Shown here: positions 44,906 to 53,995 of the stretch, one piece after another
How positions within the stretch are numbered: position 1 is the stretch's first letter
Layout of the letters: every line of letters begins with the position of its first letter
Assembly (NCBI RefSeq): GCF_003226565.1
Contig: NZ_QKOE01000004.1
Span: 62,001-126,000, forward strand
Origin: Parazoarcus communis SWub3 = DSM 12120
GTDB taxonomy: Bacteria > Pseudomonadota > Gammaproteobacteria > Burkholderiales > Rhodocyclaceae
Reading direction: 5' to 3'
Length of the DNA: 64,000 nucleotides
Notes under the pieces: model-generated
The model's input: only the letters and a program-made list of their open reading frames with translations
Database searches by the model: none
Told to the model about the DNA's origin: nothing
Program-made: the position numbers and the translations under genes

Positions 44906-44923
44906 GATTACATCTCTGTCAGC
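44906..44923. promoter_or_regulatory. CusR-like box upstream of the cusRS-like genes
   Basis: GATTACATCTCTGTCAGC shares GATTACA-N4-TGT with the perfect box at 40367-40384. It stands 75 bp ahead of the response-regulator start and suggests autoregulation. A further imperfect dyad, AATG to CATT around GGGATATCC, is at 44964-44983. Confidence 0.45.
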
Positions 44924-44997
44924 TTGACCAAGGGCAGGCAGCAGTGGGCGTGGAGGGTGGCAGAATGTGGGGATATCCTCATTCCTGATCCCGTGCC

Positions 44998-45681
44998 ATG
45001 AAGATCCTCATCGTCGAAGATGAACCGAAGACGGGCGACTACCTGCGTCAGGGGCTGGCCGAAGCGGGCTTTGTCGTCGATCTGGTACGCGATGGTCTCG
45101 ACGGGCTGCATCACGCGCTGGGTGGTGAGTACGACTTGCTGGTGCTCGATGTCATGCTGCCTGCGCTCGATGGCTGGGGCATCCTGCAAACGGTACGCCG
45201 CCAGGGGCTGGAAATGCCGGTGCTGTTTCTGACCGCGCGCGACCAGGTGGAAGATCGCGTACGGGGGCTGGAACTGGGTGCGGATGACTACCTGGTCAAG
45301 CCCTTTGCCTTTGCCGAGTTACTTGCGCGTGTGCGGACCCTGCTGCGCCGGGGCAAGAGCAAGGAACCCGAGGTGCTGCGCGCGGCCGACCTCGAGCTCG
45401 ACCTGCTGCGCCGCCGGGTGTTGCGTGCCGGTGTCCGGGTGGACCTGACCGCCAAGGAGTTCGCCCTGCTCGAACTGTTGTTGCGCCGTCAGGGCGAGGT
45501 GCTGCCGCGCTCCTTGATCGCCTCCCAGGTCTGGGACATGAACTTCGATAGCGACACCAACGTCATCGAAGTCGCGGTGCGGCGCCTGCGTGCCAAGGTG
45601 GATGAGCCATTCGAGCCCAAGCTGATCCGTACGGTACGGGGCATGGGCTATGTGCTCGAGGCCCCGGAGGCGATGGGGTGA
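44998..45681 (+). CDS. cusR: OmpR-family response regulator, CusR/CopR-like
   Basis: 227 aa. Receiver domain with E7-D8, phospho-acceptor D51 (LVLDVMLP) and K in [14 protein letters not shown]-terminal OmpR winged helix with [23 protein letters not shown]. It is of the heavy-metal response regulator type (CusR, CopR, SilR). It overlaps the kinase gene by 4 bp. It likely controls the seven-gene copper operon through the palindrome at 40367. Confidence 0.92.
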   Translation: MKILIVEDEPKTGDYLRQGLAEAGFVVDLVRDGLDGLHHALGGEYDLLVLDVMLPALDGWGILQTVRRQGLEMPVLFLTARDQVEDRVRGLELGADDYLVKPFAFAELLARVRTLLRRGKSKEPEVLRAADLELDLLRRRVLRAGVRVDLTAKEFALLELLLRRQGEVLPRSLIASQVWDMNFDSDTNVIEVAVRRLRAKVDEPFEPKLIRTVRGMGYVLEAPEAMG

Positions 45682-47099
45682 GGATCAAGGCGCTTCCGCG
45701 GTGGCCGACTGCGTCGCTGACGGCCCGGCTGGCACTGCTTTTTGCGGCAATGACTGCGAGCCTGCTGATCGTGGTTGGCTTGGTCATGGGGCGCGCAGTG
45801 GATGCCCATTTCCGTGAGCTGGACGACCATGAACTGAGCGGCAAGCTCAACCTCATCGGCAATCTGCTGCAGCGTGCTGACAGCCCGCAGGCCTGGGCGG
45901 CGTTACCGCAGCGGCTGGATGATGCGTTCGTCGGTCACGATACCGTCGGGGTATTGGTGCGCGATGCCGAGGGCAGCGTGATTTACGCCGTGCATGTCGA
46001 CCATTTCGATGCAGCGCATGCGGCCGGTGACGCACTGCCCGCGACCGGGGCCATGTGGCAGAAGGGCTCCCGCCATTTCATCGGTCGCGAGACCCTCTTG
46101 CATCGGCCTGCCGTTGCCGATGCTCCGGGTGAGCCCCTGCGCGTGCTGCTCAGCCTGGATATCTCGCACCATGTGCATTTCCTGGAGCAGGTACGTGTCC
46201 GCCTGTGGCTGGGCATTGCGCTGTCGGCCGTGGTGTCGGCGTTGCTGGGCTGGCTGGCGGCGCACAAGGGGCTGGCACCGCTGCGGCAGGTCACCGATAC
46301 CGCCAGGCAGTTGTCTGCCGGGCAGCTTGGCGTACGCCTTGTCGAGGGTGACGCGCCGGCTGAGGTTCGTGAACTGGTGGAGGCCTTCAATGGCATGCTG
46401 GCGCGTCTTGAGGGAGATTTCCGCCGCCTGTCGGAGTTCTCCGCCGACATTGCCCACGAGCTGCGTACGCCGATTTCCAATCTGATGACACAGACTTCGG
46501 TGGCCCTGTCCCAGACGCGCACGGCCGACGATTACCGCGAGGTATTGGCATCCAATCTGGAGGAGTATCAGCGTATCGCCCGCATGGTGAGCGACATGCT
46601 CTTTCTGGCCCAGGCCGAGAATGGCCGCCTGCCCCGCCCTGAAGAGGCGGTGATGCTGGCGGACGAGTTGCGGGCGCTGGTCGAGTTTTACGAGGCACTG
46701 GCCGAGGCGCAGCAGGTCACGATGACGGTGCAGGGCGCGGCGACGGTCACCGGCGACCGTCTGATGTTGCGTCGTGCGGTGTCCAACCTGTTGTCCAATG
46801 CGTTGCGGCACACCGCGCCGGGCGGTCGCATCGACATCCGGCTGGACTGCCGGGCCGGGCGTGTGTGCTTGAGCGTCAGCAATCCTGGCGAACCCATTCC
46901 ACCCGATCAACTGGCCCGCATCTTCGAGCGCTTTCACCGTGCCGGCGCCGAGCGTAGCCGACATGGGGAGGGCGCAGGGTTGGGCCTGGCCATCACCCGG
47001 TCCATTGTCGAGACGCATGGTGGCCGGATCACCGTGCAATCCGCCGATGGGTTGACCACCTTCTGCATCGACCTGCCGCAGCGGCTGACCGGTGCCTGA
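45678..47099 (+). CDS. cusS: Heavy-metal sensor histidine kinase, CusS/CopS-like
   Basis: 473 aa, starting with a GTG that overlaps the regulator stop. TM1 about 17-38, periplasmic sensor about 39-175, TM2 about 176-196, HAMP, then H260 in [17 protein letters not shown] and a HATPase domain. The sensor has several His ([24 protein letters not shown]) that could bind Cu(I)/Ag(I). It partners the CusR-like regulator. Confidence 0.92.
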   Translation: MRIKALPRWPTASLTARLALLFAAMTASLLIVVGLVMGRAVDAHFRELDDHELSGKLNLIGNLLQRADSPQAWAALPQRLDDAFVGHDTVGVLVRDAEGSVIYAVHVDHFDAAHAAGDALPATGAMWQKGSRHFIGRETLLHRPAVADAPGEPLRVLLSLDISHHVHFLEQVRVRLWLGIALSAVVSALLGWLAAHKGLAPLRQVTDTARQLSAGQLGVRLVEGDAPAEVRELVEAFNGMLARLEGDFRRLSEFSADIAHELRTPISNLMTQTSVALSQTRTADDYREVLASNLEEYQRIARMVSDMLFLAQAENGRLPRPEEAVMLADELRALVEFYEALAEAQQVTMTVQGAATVTGDRLMLRRAVSNLLSNALRHTAPGGRIDIRLDCRAGRVCLSVSNPGEPIPPDQLARIFERFHRAGAERSRHGEGAGLGLAITRSIVETHGGRITVQSADGLTTFCIDLPQRLTGA

Positions 47100-47139
47100 A
47101 CCTGCCTGTACCCAGGCGAACCTAACTGGAGCAAGGATC

Positions 47140-47604
47140 ATGCATATTCCCTCATCCGCAGCCACCGGCATCCGTCACAGACTGATCGTTGCCGCTCTGG
47201 CCGCGATTACCGCACTGCCCGCCTGGGCCAGTGGGGAAGAAGTCGTCATGTACAAGGACCCGAACTGCGGCTGCTGTGGCAAGTGGGCGGAACACATGCG
47301 TACCAACGGCTTCACCGTGAAGGAGATCGCGACCTCGAAGATGAGTCAGATCAAGCGCGATGCCGGTGTGCCGCAGGCGCTGGGTTCCTGCCATACCGCG
47401 CAGGTGGGCGGTTATGTGGTGGAGGGGCATGTGCCTGCCGCCGACGTCCGGCGCATGCTTGCCGAGCGTCCGGCCATTACCGGCCTGTCTGCTCCCGGCA
47501 TGCCACTTGGCTCGCCCGGCATGGAAGGCCCCTATCCGGCCGAGCGCTATGAAGTGGTGAGTTTTGACCGTGACGGACGGACCACGGTGTTTGCACGTCA
47601 CTGA
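47140..47604 (+). CDS. DUF411 periplasmic copper-binding protein
   Basis: 154 aa with a signal peptide ending near PAWASGE. The DUF411 signature VVMYKDPNCGCCGKWAEHM contains C43, C45 and C46; further Cys/His in GSCHTAQVGGYVVEGHVPA. Members of this family occur next to cop/cus genes and bind copper. It follows the CusS-like gene by 40 bp and closes the copper island. Confidence 0.88.
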   Translation: MHIPSSAATGIRHRLIVAALAAITALPAWASGEEVVMYKDPNCGCCGKWAEHMRTNGFTVKEIATSKMSQIKRDAGVPQALGSCHTAQVGGYVVEGHVPAADVRRMLAERPAITGLSAPGMPLGSPGMEGPYPAERYEVVSFDRDGRTTVFARH

Positions 47605-47710
47605 GTGTTGCGTTCGCCCCTGGGCAGCATCCGCCAGCAGTGGGACGGGCCGTAAGCGGGTATTGGGCTGCGGTTGCAACGGGGCGAAATCCTTATCTGG
47701 GCGCACCGAC

Positions 47711-47740
47711 TTGATCGCTTGATATATTGTGCATACAATA
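47711..47740 (+). promoter_or_regulatory. brnTA promoter with overlapping palindrome
   Basis: TTGATC (47711-47716), 17-bp spacer, TACAAT (47734-47739). The dyad TATTGT-GCAT-ACAATA (47725-47740) covers the -10 and is a likely site for autorepression by BrnA. The predicted transcription start falls at about 47746, on or next to the ATG of brnT. Confidence 0.65.
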
Positions 47741-47746
47741 AATCGT

Positions 47747-48034
47747 ATGGACATCACCTATGACCCTGCAAAGAATGCACGAAACATCGAGCAATGCGGT
47801 TTGTCATTTGATTTGGTGGAGGCGTTCGATTTCGAGACGGCCTTGTTCTGGATGGACCACCGCAAGGCCAATCCGGAAGAGCGGGTCTCCGCGCTTGGAC
47901 TGATTGACGGGCGTGTCCATGCATTGGTGTTCACCGAAACCGTGACCGGGATTCGGATCATCAGTTTTCGCAAGGCTAACAAGCGTGAGGCCCATCGGTA
48001 TGAGCAAGAGACCCAACCCAGAGATGATCGATGA
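47747..48034 (+). CDS. brnT: BrnT-family ribonuclease toxin
   Basis: 95 aa from the ATG at 47747; a GTG 18 bp earlier is possible but would lie inside the promoter. Family features are ITYDPAKNARNIEQCGLSFDLVEAFDF, RVSALGLIDGRVHALVFTE and IISFRKANKREAHRYE. BrnT is a RelE-like mRNA-cleaving toxin neutralised by BrnA. It overlaps brnA by 35 bp. No ribosome site is seen, consistent with leaderless translation. Confidence 0.88.
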   Translation: MDITYDPAKNARNIEQCGLSFDLVEAFDFETALFWMDHRKANPEERVSALGLIDGRVHALVFTETVTGIRIISFRKANKREAHRYEQETQPRDDR

Positions 48035-48269
48035 AGACAATCCGGAGTGGACGGACGAACAGGTTCGGCAAGCTGTTCGTCTGGATGCCCTGCCCGAGTC
48101 CCTGCAACTCCGGTTGAGGGGGCGGCCGAGAGCAGCTGTCACCAAGGAGCGTATTACCATTCGGCTTTCGCCGGACGTGCTGCAAGCGTTTCGCGCGACA
48201 GGTGACGGTTGGCAAACCCGCATGGATGCGGCGTTGAAGGACTGGCTGAAGAGTCACTCACCTGCCTGA
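48000..48269 (+). CDS. brnA: BrnA-family antitoxin
   Basis: 89 aa from the ATG at 48000. N-terminal PEMIDEDNPEWTDEQVRQA segment and C-terminal ribbon-helix-helix KERITIRLSPDVLQAFRATGDGWQTRMDAALKDWL are typical of BrnA. It binds the toxin and the brnTA promoter. Pair order toxin-antitoxin and overlap are as usual for this family. Confidence 0.88.
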   Translation: MSKRPNPEMIDEDNPEWTDEQVRQAVRLDALPESLQLRLRGRPRAAVTKERITIRLSPDVLQAFRATGDGWQTRMDAALKDWLKSHSPA

Positions 48270-48274
48270 GACAA

Positions 48275-49015
48275 TCAACGCGGTGCCTTGCGCATCATGT
48301 TTGCCGGCAGCAGACCGCGCTCGCCGTTGTCGAGGGTGACGTTGTAGGCCAGTTCCGGACCGTTGGCGCCAGGGACACGGCTGATGGCGGTGACCTTGCC
48401 GCGTATCCAGGCCGGGCCGTAGCGGGCATAGACGACTTCGCCCACGGCATAGCTTGCCGCACTGGCGGGTGGAGCAGCTGGGGGCGGGGGCGGCTTGCGG
48501 GGGGCGTCGCTGGCGCGTGGCGGCGGGGCTGCACGTGGGCTGGCGCCGGCTGGGCATAGCACCTCCCATTGCTGCGAGATGCCGAGTCCGCCGCTGGCAT
48601 TGTCCCTGCCGACGATGCGCCCGGCAGCATCACGCCACCGGCTGCGGCCGCCGCCGATGTCGCTGTTGTCCCAGCGTCCGGCCAGGGTATAGGTGTTGCC
48701 ATCGACCGTGGTGATGCGGCCGGCAACGCAGTCGGCACTGGCGCGGTAAATCTTGCGGGCTTCGGGGCTGGCCATCTCGCGATTGACGCAGTCGCGGTCG
48801 CCAGGCGCCCAGTTCTCACACCAGGCCTTGACGCTTTCACGCATCACGCGCGCCTCGGCCACGGCGTTTGCGGTGCCGATGCCGGATTTTGACACGACGG
48901 TTGGCGACCAGTGCTTGGAGCCCAGGGAAAGCCACTCCTGCTGGGCGTGGAGTGGAAGGCTGACCGCCATCGTCAGGGCTGCTGCCAGTGTCAGGTGTCG
49001 GGCATGGACGGACAT
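48275..49015 (-). CDS. Secreted protein with proline-rich linker and SH3/Tudor-like C-terminal domain
   Basis: 246 aa from the ATG at 49015 (AGGAG 6 nt upstream). Signal peptide to about residue 24. An N-terminal globular part has four Cys (CENWAPGDRDC ... DCVAG ... LCPAG). A proline/alanine-rich linker follows (about 158-185), then an SH3/Tudor-like barrel beginning YAVGEVVYARYGPAWIRGKV. It is convergent with brnA (5 bp apart). I do not recognise a function. Confidence 0.7.
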   Translation of the reverse strand: MSVHARHLTLAAALTMAVSLPLHAQQEWLSLGSKHWSPTVVSKSGIGTANAVAEARVMRESVKAWCENWAPGDRDCVNREMASPEARKIYRASADCVAGRITTVDGNTYTLAGRWDNSDIGGGRSRWRDAAGRIVGRDNASGGLGISQQWEVLCPAGASPRAAPPPRASDAPRKPPPPPAAPPASAASYAVGEVVYARYGPAWIRGKVTAISRVPGANGPELAYNVTLDNGERGLLPANMMRKAPR

Positions 49016-49052
49016 CACGGGCTCCTGTAACGGATGTGCTGACCTCGGCGCG

Positions 49053-49149
49053 GTGAATGAATCCAGACGAGCAGGTCGGTTGCCACGTCGCTCATTCGCC
49101 AGCGCGCAGCTCTCGACCCGTTCGCCACGATGTCTTCACCGGTTTTCAG
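49053..49149. repeat. Short, diverged copy of the 145-bp palindromic repeat
   Basis: It begins GTGAATGAATC and ends TTTTCAG; the blocks GGTCG-TTGC, CGCTCA-TCGC, CTCGACCCG-TCGC and TCTTC line up in order with the full copy at 51288-51432, with the middle about 45 bp missing. It lies 3' of the ABC permease gene at 49204-50016. The relation is judged by eye. Confidence 0.5.
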
Positions 49150-49203
49150 TGTAGATCAGGCGGCCCGATTTGCTTGCGCCTGCGATACCTCAATCGTGTG
49201 TGT

Positions 49204-50016
49204 TCAGCTTCCAGGTCGGCCACTGCGCTTGAGCATGCCGCGTTGTGGGTCATAGCCGTGGGCGGCGAGGCTGAAGAACACCAGTAGACAAGCGATGACG
49301 ATGGCGAGCGAAGCGGGCGCGAGCTGGCCGTAGAGCGCAAAGCGCACCGCCTCGACCGCGTGAGTGAAGGGGTTCCAGGTGGCGAGGAAGTGGATCACCG
49401 TGGCGCCGGACTCCTCCAGCTTCCAGAGCGGGTAGAGTGCCGGCGACAGGAAGAACATCGGGAAGATGACGAAGTTCATCGTGCCGGCGAAGTTCTCCAG
49501 CTGTTTGACATGTACCGACAGCAGCAGGCCGAGCGCGCCCAGCATCATGCCGGACAGCACCAGCACCGGCAGGGCATACAGCCAGCCCGACCAGGGAACG
49601 CCAACATCGAACAGTGCGGCGATGGCCAGGAAGACATAAGCCTGCAGCACCGACAGCATCGTTCCTGCCAGCAGCTTGGCCAGCAGCAGGTACCAGCGCG
49701 GCAGCGGAGCGGTCAGCAGCAGGCGCATCACCCCCATCTCGCGGTCATACACCATGGCCAGCGAAGACTGCATGCCGTTGAACAGCAGGACCATGCCGAG
49801 CAGGCCGGGCACGATGTAAGTCTGGTAGGGAATGTAGGTGTCGTAAGGGGGAATGATAGACACCCCGAACACGTTCTGGAAGCCGGCCGCAAACACCACC
49901 AGCCACAGCAGCGGCCGCACCAGGGCGGAGGCAAGGCGGCCGCCCTGATGAACAAACTTGACCACCTCGCGATGGGTGACGGCCTGGAGGGCGAGCAGGG
50001 CGTGGCGGGCTTTCAT
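49204..50016 (-). CDS. ABC-2 type permease of the PQQ-associated alcohol system (PedC-like)
   Basis: 270 aa with six predicted helices and the ABC-2 signature LSPALYPLWKLEESGATVIHFLATWNPFTHAVEAVR. It belongs to the permeases that occur with PQQ alcohol dehydrogenases ('alcohol ABC transporter'). Its ATPase is probably the gene at 52456. It may export a toxic alcohol, aldehyde or another compound; substrate unproven. Confidence 0.85.
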   Translation of the reverse strand: MKARHALLALQAVTHREVVKFVHQGGRLASALVRPLLWLVVFAAGFQNVFGVSIIPPYDTYIPYQTYIVPGLLGMVLLFNGMQSSLAMVYDREMGVMRLLLTAPLPRWYLLLAKLLAGTMLSVLQAYVFLAIAALFDVGVPWSGWLYALPVLVLSGMMLGALGLLLSVHVKQLENFAGTMNFVIFPMFFLSPALYPLWKLEESGATVIHFLATWNPFTHAVEAVRFALYGQLAPASLAIVIACLLVFFSLAAHGYDPQRGMLKRSGRPGS

Positions 50017-50050
50017 CGGTGAAGGTCCGTTGCAGTAGGCTGGGGGGCGG

Positions 50051-51229
50051 TCAGAACTTGCACTGGCTGTCGCGCTGGTCGAAACCCAGCGTGTCCATAT
50101 TGTTGTGCTGGTGCAGGAAACCGTCGATCGGTGCGCGCTCGATCACGGCGTTGTGGGTGGCGATCAGCAGCGGCTGGCGCAGCTGGCGGTCCCACGGACG
50201 AAAACCCAGGCGATTGCCCTTGAAGCCATCCAGCGTGATGTCCTCACCGGCAAGATAGGCGACCAGTTTGGGGAAGGGGGCGTTTTCGGTACGGACCACG
50301 GCTTCCACGACCGCTTTCACCGCCATCCAGGCCGCCCAGTCGGCGCTGCCGGGGTGGCGGTCGGCCTGTTTGATCATTCGGCTGGTCAGCTGGGGGGCGC
50401 CATGGCGTTCCCAGGCCCAGTGCCAGGCTTCCGCCACCAGACCTTCACTGCCGACCACTGGCCGCGGGCGCACGCTGCGATAAGGGACGCCGCGGGCAAA
50501 TTCGCCATCGCTGTCGGCGACAAAGATTGCGTCGTAGTCGCTGCCAGCAGTCAGCAGGCCGACATTGCCCTGATTGCGTTGGCGTGGGTCATTGCTGAGC
50601 ACGAAGCTGCGCTTGTCCGTGATCTTCAAGCCGAAACGTTTGGCTGCACGTTCGAAGGCGGTGGCGATCAGTTTGTCCTCGGCCAGCGGCCCCTCCAGCA
50701 GCAGGATGGAGCGCCATTTGTTCGACACCAGGAACTGCGCGATCGCGTCGGCCTGCATTGCATGGTTGGGCAGGGTATGGAAGACATGGGGCTGGCACTG
50801 TGCCTGGCGGAGCGCATCGTCCGCGGCCGATACATTGAACAGCAGTAATTCCTTGCCACGGGTGGCCCGGCCAAGTTCGGCCTGGACGGCGGCGGGGGCG
50901 TCGACCAGGAAATAGCGCACCCCTTCGGCATGGAGCCGGTCGAGTTGGGCGAGCAGCGCGCTGGTATCGGCACCGGTGGCGCGGTCGAGCTTGAAGTCGA
51001 TCTTCAGCGCCTGGCCGACGAAACGTGACTCGCGCATCGCCACTTCGGCGCCGGCATAGGGGTTGCCAGGGGGCTGTGACAAGGTGCGGAAGAATGTGCG
51101 CTTGTCGTCATAGCGTACATCCTTGTCAAGCGCGAGCCAGGCAAAACGGACGGTGTCGGCCAGCGCCGGCGTGAGTGGCAGCAGACCGGCAAGCAGGGCG
51201 AAGGCGAAGCGGATCAGGTTCAGGTGCAT
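50051..51229 (-). CDS. PQQ-associated ABC transporter substrate-binding protein
   Basis: 392 aa from the ATG at 51229 (signal peptide ending PALADTV). Type I periplasmic-binding fold like branched-chain amino acid binding proteins: LDRLHAEGVRYFLVDAP, SILLLEGPLAED, YDAIFVADSDGEFARGVPY. This family is found only in PQQ-dependent catabolism clusters, beside the beta-propeller and permease. The 202-bp gap before it holds the 145-bp repeat. Confidence 0.85.
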   Translation of the reverse strand: MHLNLIRFAFALLAGLLPLTPALADTVRFAWLALDKDVRYDDKRTFFRTLSQPPGNPYAGAEVAMRESRFVGQALKIDFKLDRATGADTSALLAQLDRLHAEGVRYFLVDAPAAVQAELGRATRGKELLLFNVSAADDALRQAQCQPHVFHTLPNHAMQADAIAQFLVSNKWRSILLLEGPLAEDKLIATAFERAAKRFGLKITDKRSFVLSNDPRQRNQGNVGLLTAGSDYDAIFVADSDGEFARGVPYRSVRPRPVVGSEGLVAEAWHWAWERHGAPQLTSRMIKQADRHPGSADWAAWMAVKAVVEAVVRTENAPFPKLVAYLAGEDITLDGFKGNRLGFRPWDRQLRQPLLIATHNAVIERAPIDGFLHQHNNMDTLGFDQRDSQCKF

Positions 51230-51287
51230 GGCGGGATTCCGGCGGGCGGTAAGGCTGGTCACGCCGTGGGCGTGGCCGCGAGGGCTC

Positions 51288-51432
51288 AGAACTTGTGAAT
51301 AAATCTACTGCGCGGGTCGATTGCTGCGTTGCTCACTCGCTCACTCCTCGCCTATCCATTTGATATTTCTCGTCATTCGCATCGATCGCGCCTTGCACTC
51401 GACCCGCTCGCTACGAATTCTTCGCAAGTTCT
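51288..51432. repeat. 145-bp palindromic repeat, copy 1
   Basis: It begins AGAACTTGTGAA and ends AAGTTCT in inverted form; about 18-bp terminal inverted repeats and further internal complementarity (GCGGGTCGA on both arms) make it one long imperfect hairpin. Copy 2 (60316-60460) is in the opposite orientation, the same length, with about 6 differences. The right end coincides with the TGA stop of the beta-propeller gene. No transposase is present, so it is MITE-like or a large REP-like element. Confidence 0.85.
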
Positions 51433-52418
51433 CAGTCGTCGATCACGGCAGTATGCGGTACCCGCCCGACCGGCACCGAACGCAGCACCTTCAGGGTCTT
51501 GGTGTCCACCACCGACACATCGTCCGATAGACCATTGACCACGTACAGCAGGCTGTCGTCGCGGTTCAGCGTCGCACCCCAGGCACGCTGCCCGACCAGC
51601 ACGTATTGCTTGACCGCACGGCTGGCGACGTCGACAACGGCGAAGTGGTTGGCACGCCCAAGGGTCACGTAGGCGGTCTTGCCGTCACGGGTCATCACGA
51701 TGCCCACCGGGGTGACGTCGTCGGCACGAAAGCCTTTGGGGGCGAAGGCCACCGTTCCCTTGATCTGGTTGTTGCGTCCGTCGATGACGGTGACCGAGCC
51801 ACCCAGTTCGTTGGTGACCCAGATCTCGCTGCCATCGGGTGTGGCGGCAAAGCGGCGCGGACGGTTGCCGACAACGATGTTGGCCAGGATCGCGTTGCTG
51901 GCGGTGTCGATCACATGGACCATGTTGGCGACTTCCGAGGTGACGTACAGGCGCTTGCCGTCGGGGCTGACCATGATGCCTTCCGGCTCCTCGCCCACCT
52001 CTATCTCGGCAACGGTCTTGCCGGCGGCGACATCGATCACCGAAACCTTGGCGTCTTCCTCGTTGGAAACATAGAAGCGCTTGCCGTCCGGGCTGAAGTC
52101 GAACATCTCGGGATCTTCCCCAACCGGAATCGAGCGCACGACTTCCAGCCTGGCAATGTCGATCACGTCCACCCGCTCGTCATTGCTGGCGATGACGTAC
52201 AGGGTCTTGCCGTCGGCACTGCGTTTCATGTCGCGCGGGCGCTCACCGGTCTGGATCGTCCGCACCACCTGGTGGGTCTTGCCATCGAGCACGGTCACGG
52301 CATTGTCGTTCTCGCTGCTGACAAACACGTAACCGGTGCCTTTGGCGTGGGCAGCGGGCAGGCTGAGCGCCAGCATCAGGCTGGCGGCGACGGCAGAAAC
52401 AAGGGGGCGGATGCGCAT
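51432..52418 (-). CDS. PQQ-associated YVTN-type beta-propeller protein
   Basis: 328 aa from the ATG at 52418 (AGGAG at 7 nt). Signal peptide to about residue 25. Seven repeats of the YVTN kind (VDVIDIARLEVVRSIPVGEDPEMFDFSPDGKRFYVSNEE and similar). This family accompanies PQQ alcohol dehydrogenases and their ABC genes. Its function is unproven; a periplasmic accessory or alcohol-sensing role has been guessed. The stop codon is the edge of repeat copy 1. Confidence 0.88.
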   Translation of the reverse strand: MRIRPLVSAVAASLMLALSLPAAHAKGTGYVFVSSENDNAVTVLDGKTHQVVRTIQTGERPRDMKRSADGKTLYVIASNDERVDVIDIARLEVVRSIPVGEDPEMFDFSPDGKRFYVSNEEDAKVSVIDVAAGKTVAEIEVGEEPEGIMVSPDGKRLYVTSEVANMVHVIDTASNAILANIVVGNRPRRFAATPDGSEIWVTNELGGSVTVIDGRNNQIKGTVAFAPKGFRADDVTPVGIVMTRDGKTAYVTLGRANHFAVVDVASRAVKQYVLVGQRAWGATLNRDDSLLYVVNGLSDDVSVVDTKTLKVLRSVPVGRVPHTAVIDD

Positions 52419-52455
52419 GGGGGTCTCCTGGATGAACGATTCTTCTGATGTAGTT

Positions 52456-53220
52456 TCAGGCGTTTGCCGGGGCGGGCGTGCCACTGGTGAGCTGGAGGAA
52501 GGCGCTGGCCAGCGATGACGCGCCCGTATGAGCGACAACCTCAGCCGGTGAGCCGGAGGTCAGAACCTTGCCCCGGTGCAGCACGACAACGCGGTCGGCG
52601 GCTTCGGCTTCATCCACCAGGTGCGAGGCCCACAATATGGCAACGCCCTGATCGCGCAGCGCAAGCACTTCATCCAGCAACTGGCGGCGGGATGCCGGAT
52701 CGAGTCCGACAGTGGCTTCGTCCATCAGCAGCACCGCCGGGCGGTGCAGCAGGGCACGTGCGAGCTCGACCTTGCGCCGGTTGCCGCCCGACAGGGTGCG
52801 CACCTTGGCATGCTGTTGTGCGATGAGGCCAATCCGCTGCAGGACGTCCTCGATGCGGCTTGTCGACTCACGGTCGGCAATGCCATGCAGCCGGGCATGA
52901 AAGCGCAGGTTGGCTTCCACGCTCAGGTCCAGATCAAGGGTCATTTGCTGGAACACCACCCCGATACGGCCCAGGGCCTGTACCGGGGTATGTTGCATGT
53001 TGTGGCCGTCGACCCGGACCTCGCCACCGTCGGCATTGAATAACCCGGTGAGCAACTGGAACAGCGTGCTCTTGCCGGCGCCGTTCGGGCCGAGCAGGGC
53101 AAGGAACTCGCCAGGCGCAACGTCGAAGCTGACGCCCTTGAGCGCTTCGTTGGCACCGTAGGACTTGCGCACCTGGTGTAGCTGCAGCATTGGCGCAGTG
53201 CTTGCGGGCAGATCAGGCAT
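52456..53220 (-). CDS. ABC transporter ATP-binding protein, PQQ-associated
   Basis: 254 aa from the ATG at 53220 (overlaps the upstream ATPase gene by 8 bp). Walker A GPNGAGKST, Q-loop FQQMTL, signature LSGGNRRKVELARA, Walker B LLMDEATVGLD, H-loop ASHL. It is of the drug/ABC-2-exporter type and is the expected partner of the permease at 49204. It belongs to the PQQ alcohol dehydrogenase system ATPases. Confidence 0.88.
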   Translation of the reverse strand: MPDLPASTAPMLQLHQVRKSYGANEALKGVSFDVAPGEFLALLGPNGAGKSTLFQLLTGLFNADGGEVRVDGHNMQHTPVQALGRIGVVFQQMTLDLDLSVEANLRFHARLHGIADRESTSRIEDVLQRIGLIAQQHAKVRTLSGGNRRKVELARALLHRPAVLLMDEATVGLDPASRRQLLDEVLALRDQGVAILWASHLVDEAEAADRVVVLHRGKVLTSGSPAEVVAHTGASSLASAFLQLTSGTPAPANA

Positions 53221-53992
53221 GTAAGGCATCCTCGTCGGCAGGCTGACCCGTGGGGGGGACAAGGCCGGTCAGTAGGGTGGGGTGGTCCTGCATCAGCCGG
53301 GCGTGCAGATGGCTGATGGCTTCGTCCTCGGGGTGGCGCGGGCGGGGAAGATCGATGCGGTGTTCGAGCAGCATCGTGGCGGGGGCCGCCGACAGGAACA
53401 CGACCCGGTCGGCCAGCGCCAGCGCCTCGTGCACGTCGTGGGTGACGAACAGCACGGTGGTGCCGCAGCGCTGCCACAGGTCGATCAGCATGGTGCGCAG
53501 GCGGTTGGCGGTGGGGCGGTCGAGTGAGACGAAAGGCTCATCCATCAGCAACAGGGCAGGCTCGATGACAAAAGCGCGCGCCAGGGCGACGCGGCGCTGC
53601 ATGCCGCCGGACAGCCGGCCGGGATAGACGTCGAGCACATCCCCCAGCTCCATGGCTTCAAGCAGGGCTTGCGCACGCTTGCGGGCGCTTGCGTCCTTAC
53701 CCGCCACCAGGCAGACGTTGTCGATGACACTCAGCCACGGCATCAAGCGCGGCTCCTGGAACATGAAACCGGTGCGTTCGCCGGGGGCGCGGCCATCGAC
53801 CCGGATGTGGCCGGCGAAATCGGTGTCCAGGCCACCCACCAGATTGAGCAGGGTGCTTTTACCGCAGCCCGAAGGGCCGACGACACAGACGAACTCTCCG
53901 GTGCGTACCGACAGGCGCAGGGCGGACAAGGCGGTGTGGATGTGGCCGCCGCGATCGGGGTAGTGCTTGTGACGGATATCGATGTCGAGCAT
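53213..53992 (-). CDS. ABC transporter ATP-binding protein, NitT/TauT (SsuB) type
   Basis: 259 aa. Walker A GPSGCGKST, signature LSGGMQRRVALARA, Walker B LLMDEPFVSLD, H-loop VTHDVHEAL. It resembles nitrate/sulfonate/taurine importer ATPases. It serves the permease 3 bp upstream and the binding protein before that. The overlap with the next ATPase joins this importer to the PQQ-associated ABC genes in one operon. Confidence 0.9.
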   Translation of the reverse strand: MLDIDIRHKHYPDRGGHIHTALSALRLSVRTGEFVCVVGPSGCGKSTLLNLVGGLDTDFAGHIRVDGRAPGERTGFMFQEPRLMPWLSVIDNVCLVAGKDASARKRAQALLEAMELGDVLDVYPGRLSGGMQRRVALARAFVIEPALLLMDEPFVSLDRPTANRLRTMLIDLWQRCGTTVLFVTHDVHEALALADRVVFLSAAPATMLLEHRIDLPRPRHPEDEAISHLHARLMQDHPTLLTGLVPPTGQPADEDALHA

Positions 53993-53995
53993 GGG

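Noticed and set aside
51288-51432. CRISPR array or insertion sequence at the repeat
   Set aside because: There is one unit per locus, no spacer pattern and no transposase; it is a dispersed palindrome.
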